64,000 bases of DNA from a virus (IMGVR_UViG_3300024257_000003:1-64000), one strand, 5' to 3'; shown: positions 47,266 through 57,975, counted from the first letter of the stretch. Program-made: numbers and translations. Notes: generated by a model not told the origin, from the sequence alone.

Positions 47266-50094
47266 TTATAGACTCTCTAGTGTTCCTAGACGCGGGTCTA
47301 GTCCAATCCCTATGATGGCAAGGTCTCTTAGTACGGGAGTATAGAATCTTTCTACAAGAGTTCCATCAATCTCCCCGGTATCAATTATGTTATATCTTAC
47401 GTGAAGATCAATTCCTCTCTTTATTCTCCTAGAAAGTCCAGAGACTCTGTCAGCAAAGAAGGCTGTTGTCTCGATTGCGTTCCCTTCTGTCGTATAGTCT
47501 GCGCCTTCCTTCAAGACTCTTCCTAGGTCATAGTGAAGTTCGAAAGAAATATAGGAGAACTGAATCCTTCCCGGGAGGAATCCTTGATCCGCTGCTGCAA
47601 TTCCATCTGTCGGAGGAAGGTGAAGTACATTGTCTTCGTAGTCTACTGAGAAGTATCCGAGAAGGCTGCCAACACTTGATCTAATCTTCTGGAACTCTGC
47701 GGCTCCATTGATGAAAGTTATCTCTGTCTCTAGAGTCTTTGAGATTCCTATTGTACCACCAAGGTCGATGCCTTTGATAGAGCCCCTTACTATGCTGAAG
47801 GGTTTTGCTTCTAAGCTCACTCCATCCAGGTCCAAGGTCCTCCCAGGTGTTGCTGCGACAATCTTATGGCTGGTCTTTGCAACTGCAAGGTCAGACCTTA
47901 CTTCAATGGCTGCTTCCCTATCTGAGAACTTCCAGTCTGACGTAGGAATAATCTTACGAGTCGTATGGGTGTATGTAAAGGTCAGATCGCCTCCTACATT
48001 CGGGATCGCCTCACTCAGCCATAGTCTGTTGTTGTCAAAATCAATTGAGAATCTGCCGACTCCAAGGCCTTCGAACTCAAGCTGTCCGTTCTGAAAAACA
48101 TCCTCGAATCCATTTAAAATGTAATCAAACTCTGGAGTGCTCAGTGCAGTCTTTGTGATATTTGTGTGTTCCCACGGGATGTCTATATAGTTAGCACCTG
48201 GGCCGGCCTTCAACGTGTTCTGCTTTAGGGTTAAGTCTCTGAACATTACCCTTGTGCTGTCCTTAACCTTACTTGACTCATACTTGAGCCACAGCTTGTG
48301 GCCTCCTTCAATCGCACTAATATTTGGGTTCTCTAGCTTAGCTACCTTTAGATAGATCTCAGAGCCTGCCTGTGGCACGGCTCCTCCTAGTCCTGTTGAG
48401 GGCAGTACCGGGTCGATGCCATCTCCTAGGACTATCCTCGGTTGGTCTCCTGTCTGATCATACAAGAAGCCCTTTTCCGTTTCGCTTGCAAAGGACACAA
48501 CTCTGGACCACTCCTCTCCATTGACTAGAATAGATAGGTCATCCTTATCAAAGACAATAGGAAGCTCGAATACCTGTGAAGCGCCAAGGCCACCTGAAGA
48601 TCTTCCAAGGAAGAGCTTGTTTCCATAGTCTCCTTGTGCGCCATAGCGAGTCTCTATCACCTCTAGATATGTCTCAGGCTGAGCCTCTAATGTAATGCCA
48701 GATGTAACAGCACCACCGGTAACGACCAGGCTCCTTTCCAGCAGAACATCTTCCCCCTGGTCAATGGCCCTCTGGAAGCCTTCAGAGATTCTCTCTAGCT
48801 TTCCTCTAACCATTACATCCTGAGTAGGGGTCTCAAGTATCAAGGCTTCTGTCTTTGCAGAATCCTTGTTGTCCAAAGGGGAGACCTCTTTCCATGTAGC
48901 TCCTCCGTCTGTACTAACTGAGAACTGTGCCTTAGATAGTCTTGGATCAGCTGGACTGATGCTCTGGATGAAACCAAGGGAGGTTGCTGGGCGCGGGAAT
49001 CTTGCTGGGGCCAAAGCGAACTCACCTTCTGATCCAAACTCAACCTGCATCAACTCCACTTCGCGCAGTGCTATAGCATAGCGCACCTTGGCTCCGTTGA
49101 GGATGTTGTATGGTTCGTCTTGAATTAGGGTAACCGTTACCGCTCGAGCCATCCTTGGAGCAAAGGTGTAGAGACCTTCACCAGCAAACTTTGCCGCTGC
49201 AGGAGATAGCTTGAATGGATTCTCTGACTCGTCCCAAGATGCTGAGGCGATATCAGACTTGATTGATACAACACCTCTTTCAGTCTCAATCTCAATGTCT
49301 TCAATCTCAACCCAGTTCGATGTTCCTAGGTTGGCAGGCACAACTCTAATCCTATTGATTACAGCGGGCTCTTCAAGAGTGAGCTTTAAGATTAGTTTGA
49401 GCTGCCCTTCCCTTCGGTCGGTCACCCTTTCATATTCGAACCAGGTCTGCGCAGCCCCGTCTGTGATCTGATTGACTGAACCATTCCTGGCCCTGTCTCT
49501 TTCAAAGTTGTTTCCTGGTGCTCCGTTGCTGCCCTCTTGAATGGCTATGTCACGTATGGTCTGAACGGAAGTGCTAAGCACTGGCAAGACGATAGCGCCT
49601 TCGGCCTCCACGTATGTGGCCTGTGTTCCCTCTGCTTGTCCTATCTCAGTTCCATCTGTGAATGTGTATGCGACATACTGGTCATCATCGGTGATGTCTC
49701 TTGCGTATAGCTTCAGGGAGGAGATCTTATCTCTGAGGGTCTTTAGCTCTCCGATGAGATCGTTCTCTTTTGTTGCGACTGCGTTGTAGCTTTCCTTTAG
49801 GGCGATGCCCATAGCATCGCTGATTCTATCTAGGGTCTCCAAATCTTCTTTGGTTGCCTTAAATAGTTTCGACAGAGGGCGGGGGTCTGCCACCTGTCCA
49901 GGCCTGACCGATAGAGGAATTGCTATTGGATTTACAAAATCGCCAGCAAGGGCCTTAGAAGCCCTTCTACTGGGATTGAACTCTGTCCCTATAGTGCTCC
50001 TCTCGTCTGCGCTTAAGGGGCGCCTAGCGAGGCTCTCAGCTCGTTCTAGGACTACTCTTGAATTCTCTACCGGCTTGTTCTTTGGAATCTTCAT
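47266..50094 (-). CDS. Large baseplate/tail-associated protein, 942 aa
   Basis: N-terminal helical region (about 90-145, ATKENDLIGELKTLRDKISS). A discoidin-like segment contains VNQITDGAAQTWFEYERVTD and LKLTLEEPAVINRIRVVPAN. Further on, QPRIVLGDGIDPVLPSTG recalls the baseplate 'I-x-x-G-D-G-x-x-G' motif of assembly proteins; more beta modules follow. It is the longest protein of the window. Probably a virion protein near the tail tip. Confidence 0.6.
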   Translation of the reverse strand: MKIPKNKPVENSRVVLERAESLARRPLSADERSTIGTEFNPSRRASKALAGDFVNPIAIPLSVRPGQVADPRPLSKLFKATKEDLETLDRISDAMGIALKESYNAVATKENDLIGELKTLRDKISSLKLYARDITDDDQYVAYTFTDGTEIGQAEGTQATYVEAEGAIVLPVLSTSVQTIRDIAIQEGSNGAPGNNFERDRARNGSVNQITDGAAQTWFEYERVTDRREGQLKLILKLTLEEPAVINRIRVVPANLGTSNWVEIEDIEIETERGVVSIKSDIASASWDESENPFKLSPAAAKFAGEGLYTFAPRMARAVTVTLIQDEPYNILNGAKVRYAIALREVELMQVEFGSEGEFALAPARFPRPATSLGFIQSISPADPRLSKAQFSVSTDGGATWKEVSPLDNKDSAKTEALILETPTQDVMVRGKLERISEGFQRAIDQGEDVLLERSLVVTGGAVTSGITLEAQPETYLEVIETRYGAQGDYGNKLFLGRSSGGLGASQVFELPIVFDKDDLSILVNGEEWSRVVSFASETEKGFLYDQTGDQPRIVLGDGIDPVLPSTGLGGAVPQAGSEIYLKVAKLENPNISAIEGGHKLWLKYESSKVKDSTRVMFRDLTLKQNTLKAGPGANYIDIPWEHTNITKTALSTPEFDYILNGFEDVFQNGQLEFEGLGVGRFSIDFDNNRLWLSEAIPNVGGDLTFTYTHTTRKIIPTSDWKFSDREAAIEVRSDLAVAKTSHKIVAATPGRTLDLDGVSLEAKPFSIVRGSIKGIDLGGTIGISKTLETEITFINGAAEFQKIRSSVGSLLGYFSVDYEDNVLHLPPTDGIAAADQGFLPGRIQFSYISFELHYDLGRVLKEGADYTTEGNAIETTAFFADRVSGLSRRIKRGIDLHVRYNIIDTGEIDGTLVERFYTPVLRDLAIIGIGLDPRLGTLESL

Positions 50095-50095
50095 T

Positions 50096-51910
50096 TTATC
50101 CTACTGCGAACGTGAATTCGTCTACGATAGATGTTCGAGTGCCGTTGCCTGTGCCTCTCATTACAATGATGAGGTTCGCCTCTGAGCGAACGGCTCCTGA
50201 AGATTCAGGCCTTCTGATAGAGATTGAGTTGTCCGTGTCGTATCTTACGAGGCCGGTTGCGTCAACAAATGGAATGGGTACCGTTCCCTCTTCTGTATGG
50301 AAGGGAGTATAGACAGCAACGTACTCGCCTTCTTGGCGGTAGCCCTGAGGGATGTTTAGCTTTGCCCTGTCCACTAGGTTCGTCGCAGCAGGCTCAAATT
50401 GATAGTCCACCGGTCTTGTGATTAGAGTTCCATTCTTGTATAGGAGGAGATCTCCTGATGCATCCAGCAGAGCCGGATCCAATGCAAATGAAAGGTAGCC
50501 CTTATTGAAGCTGTTGATCTCTATCTTCTCTGTGACTGTTGTTCTCCCTACTGGAAGGATAGGCAGATAAAGAGAAGCTACGACCGTCTCTGAATCATCT
50601 ATCTCTCTATAGGATACCCAATACTCTACTGGAGGTAAGGGGTCTGTCACTGGGGAGATGGGGTCTCCTGGAGCTACTCCAATGAAGGAGTTCTCAGTTG
50701 CTGCAAGGAAGAGCTTTGAGATGTTAGGCAGTGAGAGTGTCTTTGAAACGTAATGGCCTACTGGGAGATACTTGACCTTGCCTGTTAGGATATTGTCTAG
50801 AGCAAACGTGTACCTTCTATGGAGACCTCTCTGGGTGGGCGCTATGCCCTGACCAAGACCTTCTCCTAGCCCGACCATTATAGAGTTCTCTTGCTTGAGC
50901 ACGCAGACTATATGCTTGGCCTCTATGTTCTTGAAGAAGATCCTTACTGGCTCCACTAGTGAAACAGGGGTGGTCTGTAGCTCGATCTCGATGACGGTTC
51001 CCGTGGGGTCGACATAGTAGAGCTCTGACAGAGACTGATCGAAGTTTCCGATTGGGTGAATCTCGATGTAGTTAATCTCTGTTGACGCGCCGAGGTTCAA
51101 GCTTAGGTTCAGCTTGGCCCCTCCGGGGACTAGCTCTCTTGTGTCGACATCCTTCTTCCAGAATGTGCCTCTCTGTCTGTCGATTAGATTTGAGATGCGG
51201 CCTGTGATAGCAACGTCGCCATCAGTGGAAGGAGAGACTGCACGAGGGAGAGCAAACCTAAGAGTGTCGTCTCTGATATCTGATGTCTGGATATCCTTGA
51301 TGCTTGAGACTCTGGACGACTCATCGATGTCTGTTGGCAGGACGAGCCCCCCGACATTAACGCCGACTGGCATGTCCAGGCCGTGGGTGAACGCTTGGTT
51401 TCCCTTTGGGTCTACATATGCAAAGCCAGCCATGGGACCGTTGCGGGGCATTCTATTTGCTCCGCTGGTGAACTTCTCTACTATCGCATCCTTTAGTCCT
51501 GAGACATTCCCCCTTAGGAGTTCAAGCCTAAGGATCTCTGCTTCGGCTTCGTCCACTGCCTTGTGCAGCTTGTCTAGGATCTCTTCCTTGAAGAGTCTTT
51601 CCTGCTGTGCTTCTAGCTGTAGGATGTTATCCGTCTCTGCAAAGAGCGACTCTAAGTCTGAGGCTATTGTCTTAAGCATGTGATCGAGAGGCTCTGAGAG
51701 TCTCAGGTCATTTTCTATAAGTCCAATCTCTTGGAAGCGAATTAAGGTATCGTTGTCTAGTAGCTCTCTGAGCTGGTCCTGGAGCGCCGTTCTGAATGCT
51801 TGGGATGTTGGGTAGAGAAGCTTTGCCTTCTCTGTCTGAAGCTCCTTCTCTATCTTTCTAGCCTGGAGGCGGGGGAGCGTCTTGATGAACTTGTCTAATA
51901 GCTTTGACAT
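50096..51910 (-). CDS. Virion protein with coiled coil and discoidin-like part, 604 aa
   Basis: Residues 5-150 are strongly helical (QARKIEKELQTEKAKLLYPT, then heptads with EAEAEILRLELLRGNV). A discoidin-like segment follows: ISNLIDRQRGTFWKKDVDTR, LNLSLNLGASTEINYIEIHP. The C-terminal beta part reads PVEYWVSYREIDDSETVVAS then T-E-K-I-E-I. Same order as the two neighbouring downstream genes. Confidence 0.6.
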   Translation of the reverse strand: MSKLLDKFIKTLPRLQARKIEKELQTEKAKLLYPTSQAFRTALQDQLRELLDNDTLIRFQEIGLIENDLRLSEPLDHMLKTIASDLESLFAETDNILQLEAQQERLFKEEILDKLHKAVDEAEAEILRLELLRGNVSGLKDAIVEKFTSGANRMPRNGPMAGFAYVDPKGNQAFTHGLDMPVGVNVGGLVLPTDIDESSRVSSIKDIQTSDIRDDTLRFALPRAVSPSTDGDVAITGRISNLIDRQRGTFWKKDVDTRELVPGGAKLNLSLNLGASTEINYIEIHPIGNFDQSLSELYYVDPTGTVIEIELQTTPVSLVEPVRIFFKNIEAKHIVCVLKQENSIMVGLGEGLGQGIAPTQRGLHRRYTFALDNILTGKVKYLPVGHYVSKTLSLPNISKLFLAATENSFIGVAPGDPISPVTDPLPPVEYWVSYREIDDSETVVASLYLPILPVGRTTVTEKIEINSFNKGYLSFALDPALLDASGDLLLYKNGTLITRPVDYQFEPAATNLVDRAKLNIPQGYRQEGEYVAVYTPFHTEEGTVPIPFVDATGLVRYDTDNSISIRRPESSGAVRSEANLIIVMRGTGNGTRTSIVDEFTFAVG

Positions 51911-52557
51911 TAGCAGCCAGCTCCTGGATCGACTAGGTTAATGGGGACCTCAAGGAATGAGATGTCGATTCCAAAATGGAATCTCCCTGCTTCTATGACC
52001 TGTCTCAGGGCGGCGCTCGGGGCTGTGATTCTAAAGTTAACAAGCATCTGATCGTCTCTTGTAAGATAGCTTTCATGTCCGACATAGGGAATGGCATTGT
52101 CTTCCACATCGCCAGCTCCAGAAACAAACTGTGTGGTTTCTGGAAGTCCTGTGTTCCAATGAACCTGTGTGATCTCCAGGCCTGGGTTGCCAACTGCAAG
52201 GGGGGCAGCCAAGGTGAAGTCATCAGCCCACTTAATCATGGTGCTGCTATCTACCTCTGGAGTTTTATCTCCATCATAGAAGGGACTCTCGAATGCTTTT
52301 ACATAAAAGCCATATACCTTGATGGGTCTGTATCCTCTGTATTGAATCTTTACATTGGCCTGCAGGCTATTCCCAGGGAGGACGCTGGTTCCAAACTCTA
52401 GCTGAGTTATAACTTGATCAGTTGAGTCTTTGTATACCCACAGGTCCCCCTCACTCAGACCTGGATAGACAGAGTCAGTGCCAGATGCAACACCGGCCCA
52501 AGAGCCAATGAACCAGCTGCCACCTACGAAGAGTGAAGGTGAACCAATGAAAGCCAT
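51910..52557 (-). CDS. Unknown virion-region protein, 215 aa
   Basis: Not recognised. Beta-rich, with SLFVGGSWFIGSWAGVASG at the N-terminus and segments like LQANVKIQYRGYRPIKVYGF. Shares the overlapping layout of the virion operon (ATGA with the previous gene). Probably a small structural or adaptor protein. Confidence 0.6.
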   Translation of the reverse strand: MAFIGSPSLFVGGSWFIGSWAGVASGTDSVYPGLSEGDLWVYKDSTDQVITQLEFGTSVLPGNSLQANVKIQYRGYRPIKVYGFYVKAFESPFYDGDKTPEVDSSTMIKWADDFTLAAPLAVGNPGLEITQVHWNTGLPETTQFVSGAGDVEDNAIPYVGHESYLTRDDQMLVNFRITAPSAALRQVIEAGRFHFGIDISFLEVPINLVDPGAGC

Positions 52558-52558
52558 C

Positions 52559-53209
52559 TTAGGTGAATGCTCCGACGTCTACGAATCTAATCTTGATCTC
52601 AAAAGTTCCAGGAAAGGTAGCGTCCTCATTGTAGACCTTGAGATATAGCTTCTGCGTTCCCTCCAGATCGTGGAAGGGCACAGCCGCATGTGGGAAAGGG
52701 CTTGAGAATCCAATCTGTGGACCGTAGACTACGGCGGTAGCAATGGTAAGACCCAAGAAGTTCTCTCCAAAGAATGGCATCAGCTTGGCTGGTGTCCCAC
52801 CAGTTACTGCTGGGTTTGCCCCCCAGTCGCTGACCCCATCGATGTTCCAGATTTCTGCTGAAACCCCTGTAGATCCACCTGCGCCAACCTCTTGGATTGT
52901 CGCTTGAAGGATTAGGATGTTGTCAGAAGGAAGCCCCGTGATCTCGACTTCGTCGCTGCTCATGGCAGCGATGGAACCTGTGGTTACACTCAGCTGAGAA
53001 ATGCTTAAGCCTCCGCCTCCACCAACGTCTGCCATGGTGGCAAAGACATTCCCACCAGCCGGCGCTGCGGCTCCATCAATAGCTGCCTGCACATCAGTAG
53101 TCTGATGCACATGGGTGTTGTACTTAGTTGCTGCCGCTCGGGCTGTATCGCCATCGGCGCCTTCTAGGGCTGCTGTTCCTAGGTCCATCTGCAGGTCGGG
53201 TGCTGCCAT
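52559..53209 (-). CDS. Unknown virion-region protein, 216 aa
   Basis: N-terminal part is Ala-rich (MAAPDLQMDLGTAALEGADG then a T-H-V-H-Q-T-T turn, common in fibre trimerisation regions). A Gly stretch (MADVGGGGGLSISQLSVTTG) leads to a beta-rich domain ending LKVYNEDATFPGTFEIKIRF. Probably a small fibre or head/tail decoration protein. Confidence 0.6.
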   Translation of the reverse strand: MAAPDLQMDLGTAALEGADGDTARAAATKYNTHVHQTTDVQAAIDGAAAPAGGNVFATMADVGGGGGLSISQLSVTTGSIAAMSSDEVEITGLPSDNILILQATIQEVGAGGSTGVSAEIWNIDGVSDWGANPAVTGGTPAKLMPFFGENFLGLTIATAVVYGPQIGFSSPFPHAAVPFHDLEGTQKLYLKVYNEDATFPGTFEIKIRFVDVGAFT

Positions 53210-53221
53210 TACTTACTCCGG

Positions 53222-55417
53222 CTATGCTACTATGTTCGCATTAAGTGGGTTCATTTCTGTTGGAGGAGAGACAAGGTTTGCGTTCAGTGGGTTTATCTCT
53301 GCTCCGCCTTGACCTAGCAGGTCAATGAATCCAGGATCTCCTTCTGGCCATTCCACTGCATCCTTAAGAGGTGCAATGTAAATGTATAACTCATCGCTAG
53401 GCTCTATTGTAATATCACCTGCTGCGGACAATGTTATCGTCTTTGTTAGTGAATTGTCAACAGCTCCTGCCGTTGCATCTGTCACATCCAAAGATAGATA
53501 GGGGCCCTCTGCTCTTTCTGCTACATAGATTCTGTAGCTGTCTGCATGAGAGACCGTTGTCCATGTGATGGCTAGCGTTGCTGCTACTGTATCATATACC
53601 ATGCTAACTAGCTCAGGCTTGTCTGCGTAGTATCTAATAATAGGAGCGGTGCCCAGGGCTGCATGTCTTGTGACTGCCCCATGAACTTCCTCTTCTGAGA
53701 AGTTCCCACCAGCTCTCTCTAGGACTGAGAAGGGGAGGTCCACTACAACCGCGCCATGTGCTGGGATGCCCCTTCCGTGCAATGACTCATCATCGACCCA
53801 TTGTAGCTCAGGGAATTCTTCCAGGTACGCTGATATGTTTCTCTTGACGTCATCTGTTAAGACCCCGCCACGTTCTCTTATGTCAATGTAAGTCAGCTGC
53901 TCTGCTGATGTATTTCTTGAGATGGAGACTGTCCCTAGGATTAAGAACGTTGGGTGCACGGTCTTGAATAGACCCAGGCCTGTCTGGCCTGGTCCTGGGA
54001 CCAATGCTCCATCTAGAACGCCGCCGGCTCCTAGCCTATCGTCATTCCAATCGATGATACTGTTGTCTTCATCCAAGATGAAGTGATACAGGCTTCTTAA
54101 CTCTTGGTTTACTTCTGAGTTGGGGATGCAGTAAACGACAGCTCTCCCAGACTTCAAGTTTCTATTATGAAGCGGGTTGAGGTTGAGGCCTCTGTACTTG
54201 TACCTCTTCTCTTCATACCTTGCTCTAATGAAGACCTTGTCTTCTGGGTCTAGAACAGTAGGAATATGGACTAGGCCGAATGCCTTCTGGACCGAGGCGC
54301 CTCTTCCTGTGAAGCTCACTAGGGGGAACCTTACTATGACTGCCTCTGCCCTCTGCCTTGAGAACCTATCCACCCAGTAAGGGGTGGGACTGGTACTTCC
54401 TGTAGTGAAGCCATACTTTGGATTGAAGGACTTGTCTGTAACGAGGATGTCTATCTTATTGTTGTCATCTAGGACAACGTTCTCAAACGGTAGCTTGACT
54501 AGGTGTTCACTTAGGATTAGCCCCTCGAGGGAACCTGAGTACTTGATGGGTTCAACAGGGGAGAAGGACTGGAAGTGGTACTCGGGGATATGGAATCTTT
54601 CTGCGGCGGCGATGCCGTCGCCCGCAAAGAGCTCTCCATCTGTGACTTCGAGGTTCCAAGATTCGTTCCCTCTGACGAAGAGAGGTCGAGTCAGCTTTAG
54701 CTGGTCTGCTTCATCAATCTGAACGTAGAAGGGCCCGCCACCTTGATATAGAATCCTAAACTGATATGTGGTCCCCCTCTCTCTTACTGAATAGGTTCTC
54801 TTGAGAGGGTCTAGGCCATCAAGGATGTTCGCCTTGCTGTAGGCTCGCTGAGAATCTAAGAGTGAGAAGATCTGTTCACCAGATGTATTTGTGTATCGGA
54901 TGTAGAATGCTTCTGTTCTAAGGTTCTCGAAGTTCACCTTAGGCCTTAAGTTGTGGAAGACGTTGATGTTCCCGCCTTCAACCAAGAGCTTGAACCTATC
55001 CCCTGATACTGGGCGAAGCTCTTGGTCCACTACTGACGGTACGTTGGCCAATCCATCTGTGATCTCATGACGCCAGAAGAGAGGGATAGGCTCTCCCCTT
55101 GTGTCTGTGTTTGTCACGTCTGTGATGTCGGCCGACCTAACGGGGAGGTCGAATATCTTAGCTGTCTGCACCTGTCTGAATCTAATCAGATGGGAGTTCT
55201 CTATCATCTCTAGTGCTGTTGGAGATTCGTTGGAGTCGATGATTTTGATTGAGAGTGAGGTTGGCTCCGGCATTCCAATAAAGGATATAGGTATCTGGTG
55301 CGGCAAGGGCTTGCCGATGTACACGAGATTTCTATATTCGTCTTTATTGTTTACTCTGATGTCAGCCACTGATCTAACAGAGGTGACACCAGAGAGGTTG
55401 AATCTTATTGGAAGCAT
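53222..55417 (-). CDS. Large virion protein with FN3-like domain, 731 aa
   Basis: Beta-rich throughout. Residues ~610-690 resemble a fibronectin III module: PELVSMVYDTVAATLAITWT, then SHADSYRIYVAERAEGPYLS (V-x-W ... Y-x-I-Y-x-x-x). The extreme C-terminus has a short duplication, INPLNANLV and MNPLNANIV. GLNLNPLHNRNLKSGRAVVY is another notable segment. Probably a tail or baseplate appendage. Confidence 0.6.
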   Translation of the reverse strand: MLPIRFNLSGVTSVRSVADIRVNNKDEYRNLVYIGKPLPHQIPISFIGMPEPTSLSIKIIDSNESPTALEMIENSHLIRFRQVQTAKIFDLPVRSADITDVTNTDTRGEPIPLFWRHEITDGLANVPSVVDQELRPVSGDRFKLLVEGGNINVFHNLRPKVNFENLRTEAFYIRYTNTSGEQIFSLLDSQRAYSKANILDGLDPLKRTYSVRERGTTYQFRILYQGGGPFYVQIDEADQLKLTRPLFVRGNESWNLEVTDGELFAGDGIAAAERFHIPEYHFQSFSPVEPIKYSGSLEGLILSEHLVKLPFENVVLDDNNKIDILVTDKSFNPKYGFTTGSTSPTPYWVDRFSRQRAEAVIVRFPLVSFTGRGASVQKAFGLVHIPTVLDPEDKVFIRARYEEKRYKYRGLNLNPLHNRNLKSGRAVVYCIPNSEVNQELRSLYHFILDEDNSIIDWNDDRLGAGGVLDGALVPGPGQTGLGLFKTVHPTFLILGTVSISRNTSAEQLTYIDIRERGGVLTDDVKRNISAYLEEFPELQWVDDESLHGRGIPAHGAVVVDLPFSVLERAGGNFSEEEVHGAVTRHAALGTAPIIRYYADKPELVSMVYDTVAATLAITWTTVSHADSYRIYVAERAEGPYLSLDVTDATAGAVDNSLTKTITLSAAGDITIEPSDELYIYIAPLKDAVEWPEGDPGFIDLLGQGGAEINPLNANLVSPPTEMNPLNANIVA

Positions 55418-57963
55418 TAAATGTTATCCGCTTCACAGACAAGAGTTATCCCCTCCAGGAGGAAGGGAGAGCCAAGGAGTCCTGCATTGGTCATGTCAAT
55501 TGTTACCGCGACATAGTACTGATAGTCATGGTCAACTGTGTGGTCTGCTGGGTCAATTGTTGTGTAGACAATGTTGTCTGGGTCTGCAGCTACGCCAGGA
55601 ATGGCTGCGCTTGTAAAGCCGGCAATCGGCAGGGTTCCTGGGTTCGCAACCGGGTCTAGGTCTGCGCCTGGGCGCCGTCCCATTTGTATATTGAATGCCG
55701 ATGGGTCTTCAGTTCCAGATACTCTATAGTGCATCGACTTGATCCTAAGACCCGAGGCAGCCTGAATAGGGGAGTTGATGGAAGGGAATCTTACTGGAGC
55801 TATGATTCTAATTTGAGGAGATCCTGTTGTACCAGCTCCATCATCGAGAGCGTTCGACTTGGAGCCTCCAGTTGGGTTCGTTGCGACTCCATGTCGATCT
55901 CCGCCAGCATCGATTGGAGACTCTAAGTACCAATCTTGGCGGGGAATGACGCTATCAATATTAGAATCGGCTGCAGGAGTGGAGCCCAGCGTTGCTCCAG
56001 TCCCACCTCCGCCAAAATTGTATGATGCAGTTAGGTCTATCATATTTTTGTATGTTGAGACCGTCATATCTTCGGGGCCAATGTGAATCTTGAAGTCAGA
56101 GGGAGCCTGCAGGGAATAGCTGTTCGCACTTACCTCTGCTACTACTACTCGAGTAGTAGCCGCTCCTGTGTGTCCATTGAAGATGTACTCTGTATCTACT
56201 CCGCTTGTTACGTTGAGTATCGCATCTGTCCACCCGACAACTGTGTCTGCTTCTGGCACTGTTGAGCCAAAGTAGATTCTTGCGCCACGAGCTCTAAGCA
56301 TATGAGAGCTAACAATCGATAGGGCTGGGTCTAATCCTATGGGATCCGGCTGGGCTGAAATTATGGTCCTCATTGCCCCACCGCCGAGGTCCGTGCGGTA
56401 TGCTGTAAGCCGCATCGTATTCGCTGTATCTCCTAGGTACAGGTCGCTGAGGATCCTCAGGGGATACTGATCCAACTGAAGCTTGCCTACATTATGAGCC
56501 CCTGAGACGTCCCCAAAGTTAAACCAGATTCGTGGACCCAAAGCATGGTCGCCGAATGTTAGCTTCCAGCTATTCACCGTAACGTTATCAGGATCAATCC
56601 CTACCGCAGATGGGGTTGCATTCACATGTGAAATGTGAAGGTCGCCCAGCATTGAGTTCAATCTGTTTAGAACGTCCCCAGAGTCGTATCCCGCCCTTCC
56701 AAGATACTGAGGGAAGGGATGATATGGAGTCTGCGAGTGGAAGAAGTCGCCTGGATCGAATGCGTCCTTAAGGTGCTGAGCGCTTACTAGGCTGCCGTCC
56801 TGTCCGTCGTGACCGTGGTGTAGACTTCTGGCGCGCTCATGGTTGAGCGCTTCGGCTACTGAGGTGCCAGCAAAGGCGACGATCCATCTTTGATAGTCTG
56901 CTCCAGCCGGGTTGACTCCATCGTTGTCTCCCAGGGCGGGGATTGTATATCCAACTGGGAATGTGATCCTAACTGCATGGGGTTCACCAGGGAGTAGATC
57001 AAACTGAATGTCCCCAAGAGAGGCCGCCGGACGGATTCTTGTTATCGCCCCGCCTGTCTGCAGCCAAAGGCTTGCCATCCCATTCGGAATGCGCAGGGCC
57101 GCTGCACTTGCTATGTCAACTATGTATTGAGGGATCCTATAGAGAGGAGCCGTGCGACCTCCAGTTGTGTCCCAGTAGACAGGGCTTGGGGCTCCAATCG
57201 GATTGTCTAGATTGATCGTGTCTGTCTCAACGATAGAAAACGGCTTGGCCGGGTTCATAATACGTCTTACTTCTGGAAAGCTAATCCTTCTCTCTTGGAG
57301 GCCATATCCTCCCGGCCTGTCTAGGGTGCACAGATTTACCAAGGTCGATCCAATCTCATAGATGGATGGGACTAGGTTTGCTCCAGTGGAGCTCCCATAG
57401 GAGTCCTTCCATAGGTCCGAGGTTGGGTCTATTGGATAGCTGACCATGTCGCCTGCTGCAATAGCAGTCGCAGACATAACCTTCTTTCCATCCAGAACCC
57501 AATCGCCTGCAGCGGTAAGGGTAGTTGATCTCTGGATAACTCCACCGGCCTTGGCTGTGGTAAGGCTTGGGCCGGCAGCTGTGATCTCAGCATTGGTTGC
57601 TTCGATCCAGTATGGCAGGAAGGTTAGCTCAGCTAACTTCTCCCCTGTGAATGCACTATCTAGCTCTTCTGTAATAAAGGGAAGGGTGCCTCCTGCCCCA
57701 CCGCCAGTGGGTGTGGGGATCGATAGGTCTGCGGGAAGGCGTGTGTTGATCCAACCCATCACTCCGATTGCACGGAGAATGTTTGTTGAATACGTATCCG
57801 CAGCATCACCGGTGCCGTCGAAGTCGCCGACCATCTGGCTTAGCAGAACGAAGGCTAGGTCTATTTGTTCAGCCCAAGCATTAAGGAATGCAGCCGTTGG
57901 CTGTTGTCCATCGGTGAACTCTACCGGGATTGGGTATAGATCTGAAAAAGCGTCAGCAGCCAT
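55417..57963 (-). CDS. Large tail-fibre-like protein, 848 aa
   Basis: N-terminal segment ALNAWAEQIDLAFVLLSQMV-like helix (about 25-45), long beta-rich middle, and HHGHDGQDGSLVSAQHLKDA near residue 390. The following part, LHISHVNATPSAVGIDPDN then IWFNFGDVSGAHNVGKLQLD, is fibre-like with repeated Gly/Asp turns. No enzyme motif seen. Adjacent to the other appendage genes, so probably part of the tail fibre network. Confidence 0.6.
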   Translation of the reverse strand: MAADAFSDLYPIPVEFTDGQQPTAAFLNAWAEQIDLAFVLLSQMVGDFDGTGDAADTYSTNILRAIGVMGWINTRLPADLSIPTPTGGGAGGTLPFITEELDSAFTGEKLAELTFLPYWIEATNAEITAAGPSLTTAKAGGVIQRSTTLTAAGDWVLDGKKVMSATAIAAGDMVSYPIDPTSDLWKDSYGSSTGANLVPSIYEIGSTLVNLCTLDRPGGYGLQERRISFPEVRRIMNPAKPFSIVETDTINLDNPIGAPSPVYWDTTGGRTAPLYRIPQYIVDIASAAALRIPNGMASLWLQTGGAITRIRPAASLGDIQFDLLPGEPHAVRITFPVGYTIPALGDNDGVNPAGADYQRWIVAFAGTSVAEALNHERARSLHHGHDGQDGSLVSAQHLKDAFDPGDFFHSQTPYHPFPQYLGRAGYDSGDVLNRLNSMLGDLHISHVNATPSAVGIDPDNVTVNSWKLTFGDHALGPRIWFNFGDVSGAHNVGKLQLDQYPLRILSDLYLGDTANTMRLTAYRTDLGGGAMRTIISAQPDPIGLDPALSIVSSHMLRARGARIYFGSTVPEADTVVGWTDAILNVTSGVDTEYIFNGHTGAATTRVVVAEVSANSYSLQAPSDFKIHIGPEDMTVSTYKNMIDLTASYNFGGGGTGATLGSTPAADSNIDSVIPRQDWYLESPIDAGGDRHGVATNPTGGSKSNALDDGAGTTGSPQIRIIAPVRFPSINSPIQAASGLRIKSMHYRVSGTEDPSAFNIQMGRRPGADLDPVANPGTLPIAGFTSAAIPGVAADPDNIVYTTIDPADHTVDHDYQYYVAVTIDMTNAGLLGSPFLLEGITLVCEADNI

Positions 57964-57975
57964 TAGCGATCCTCA

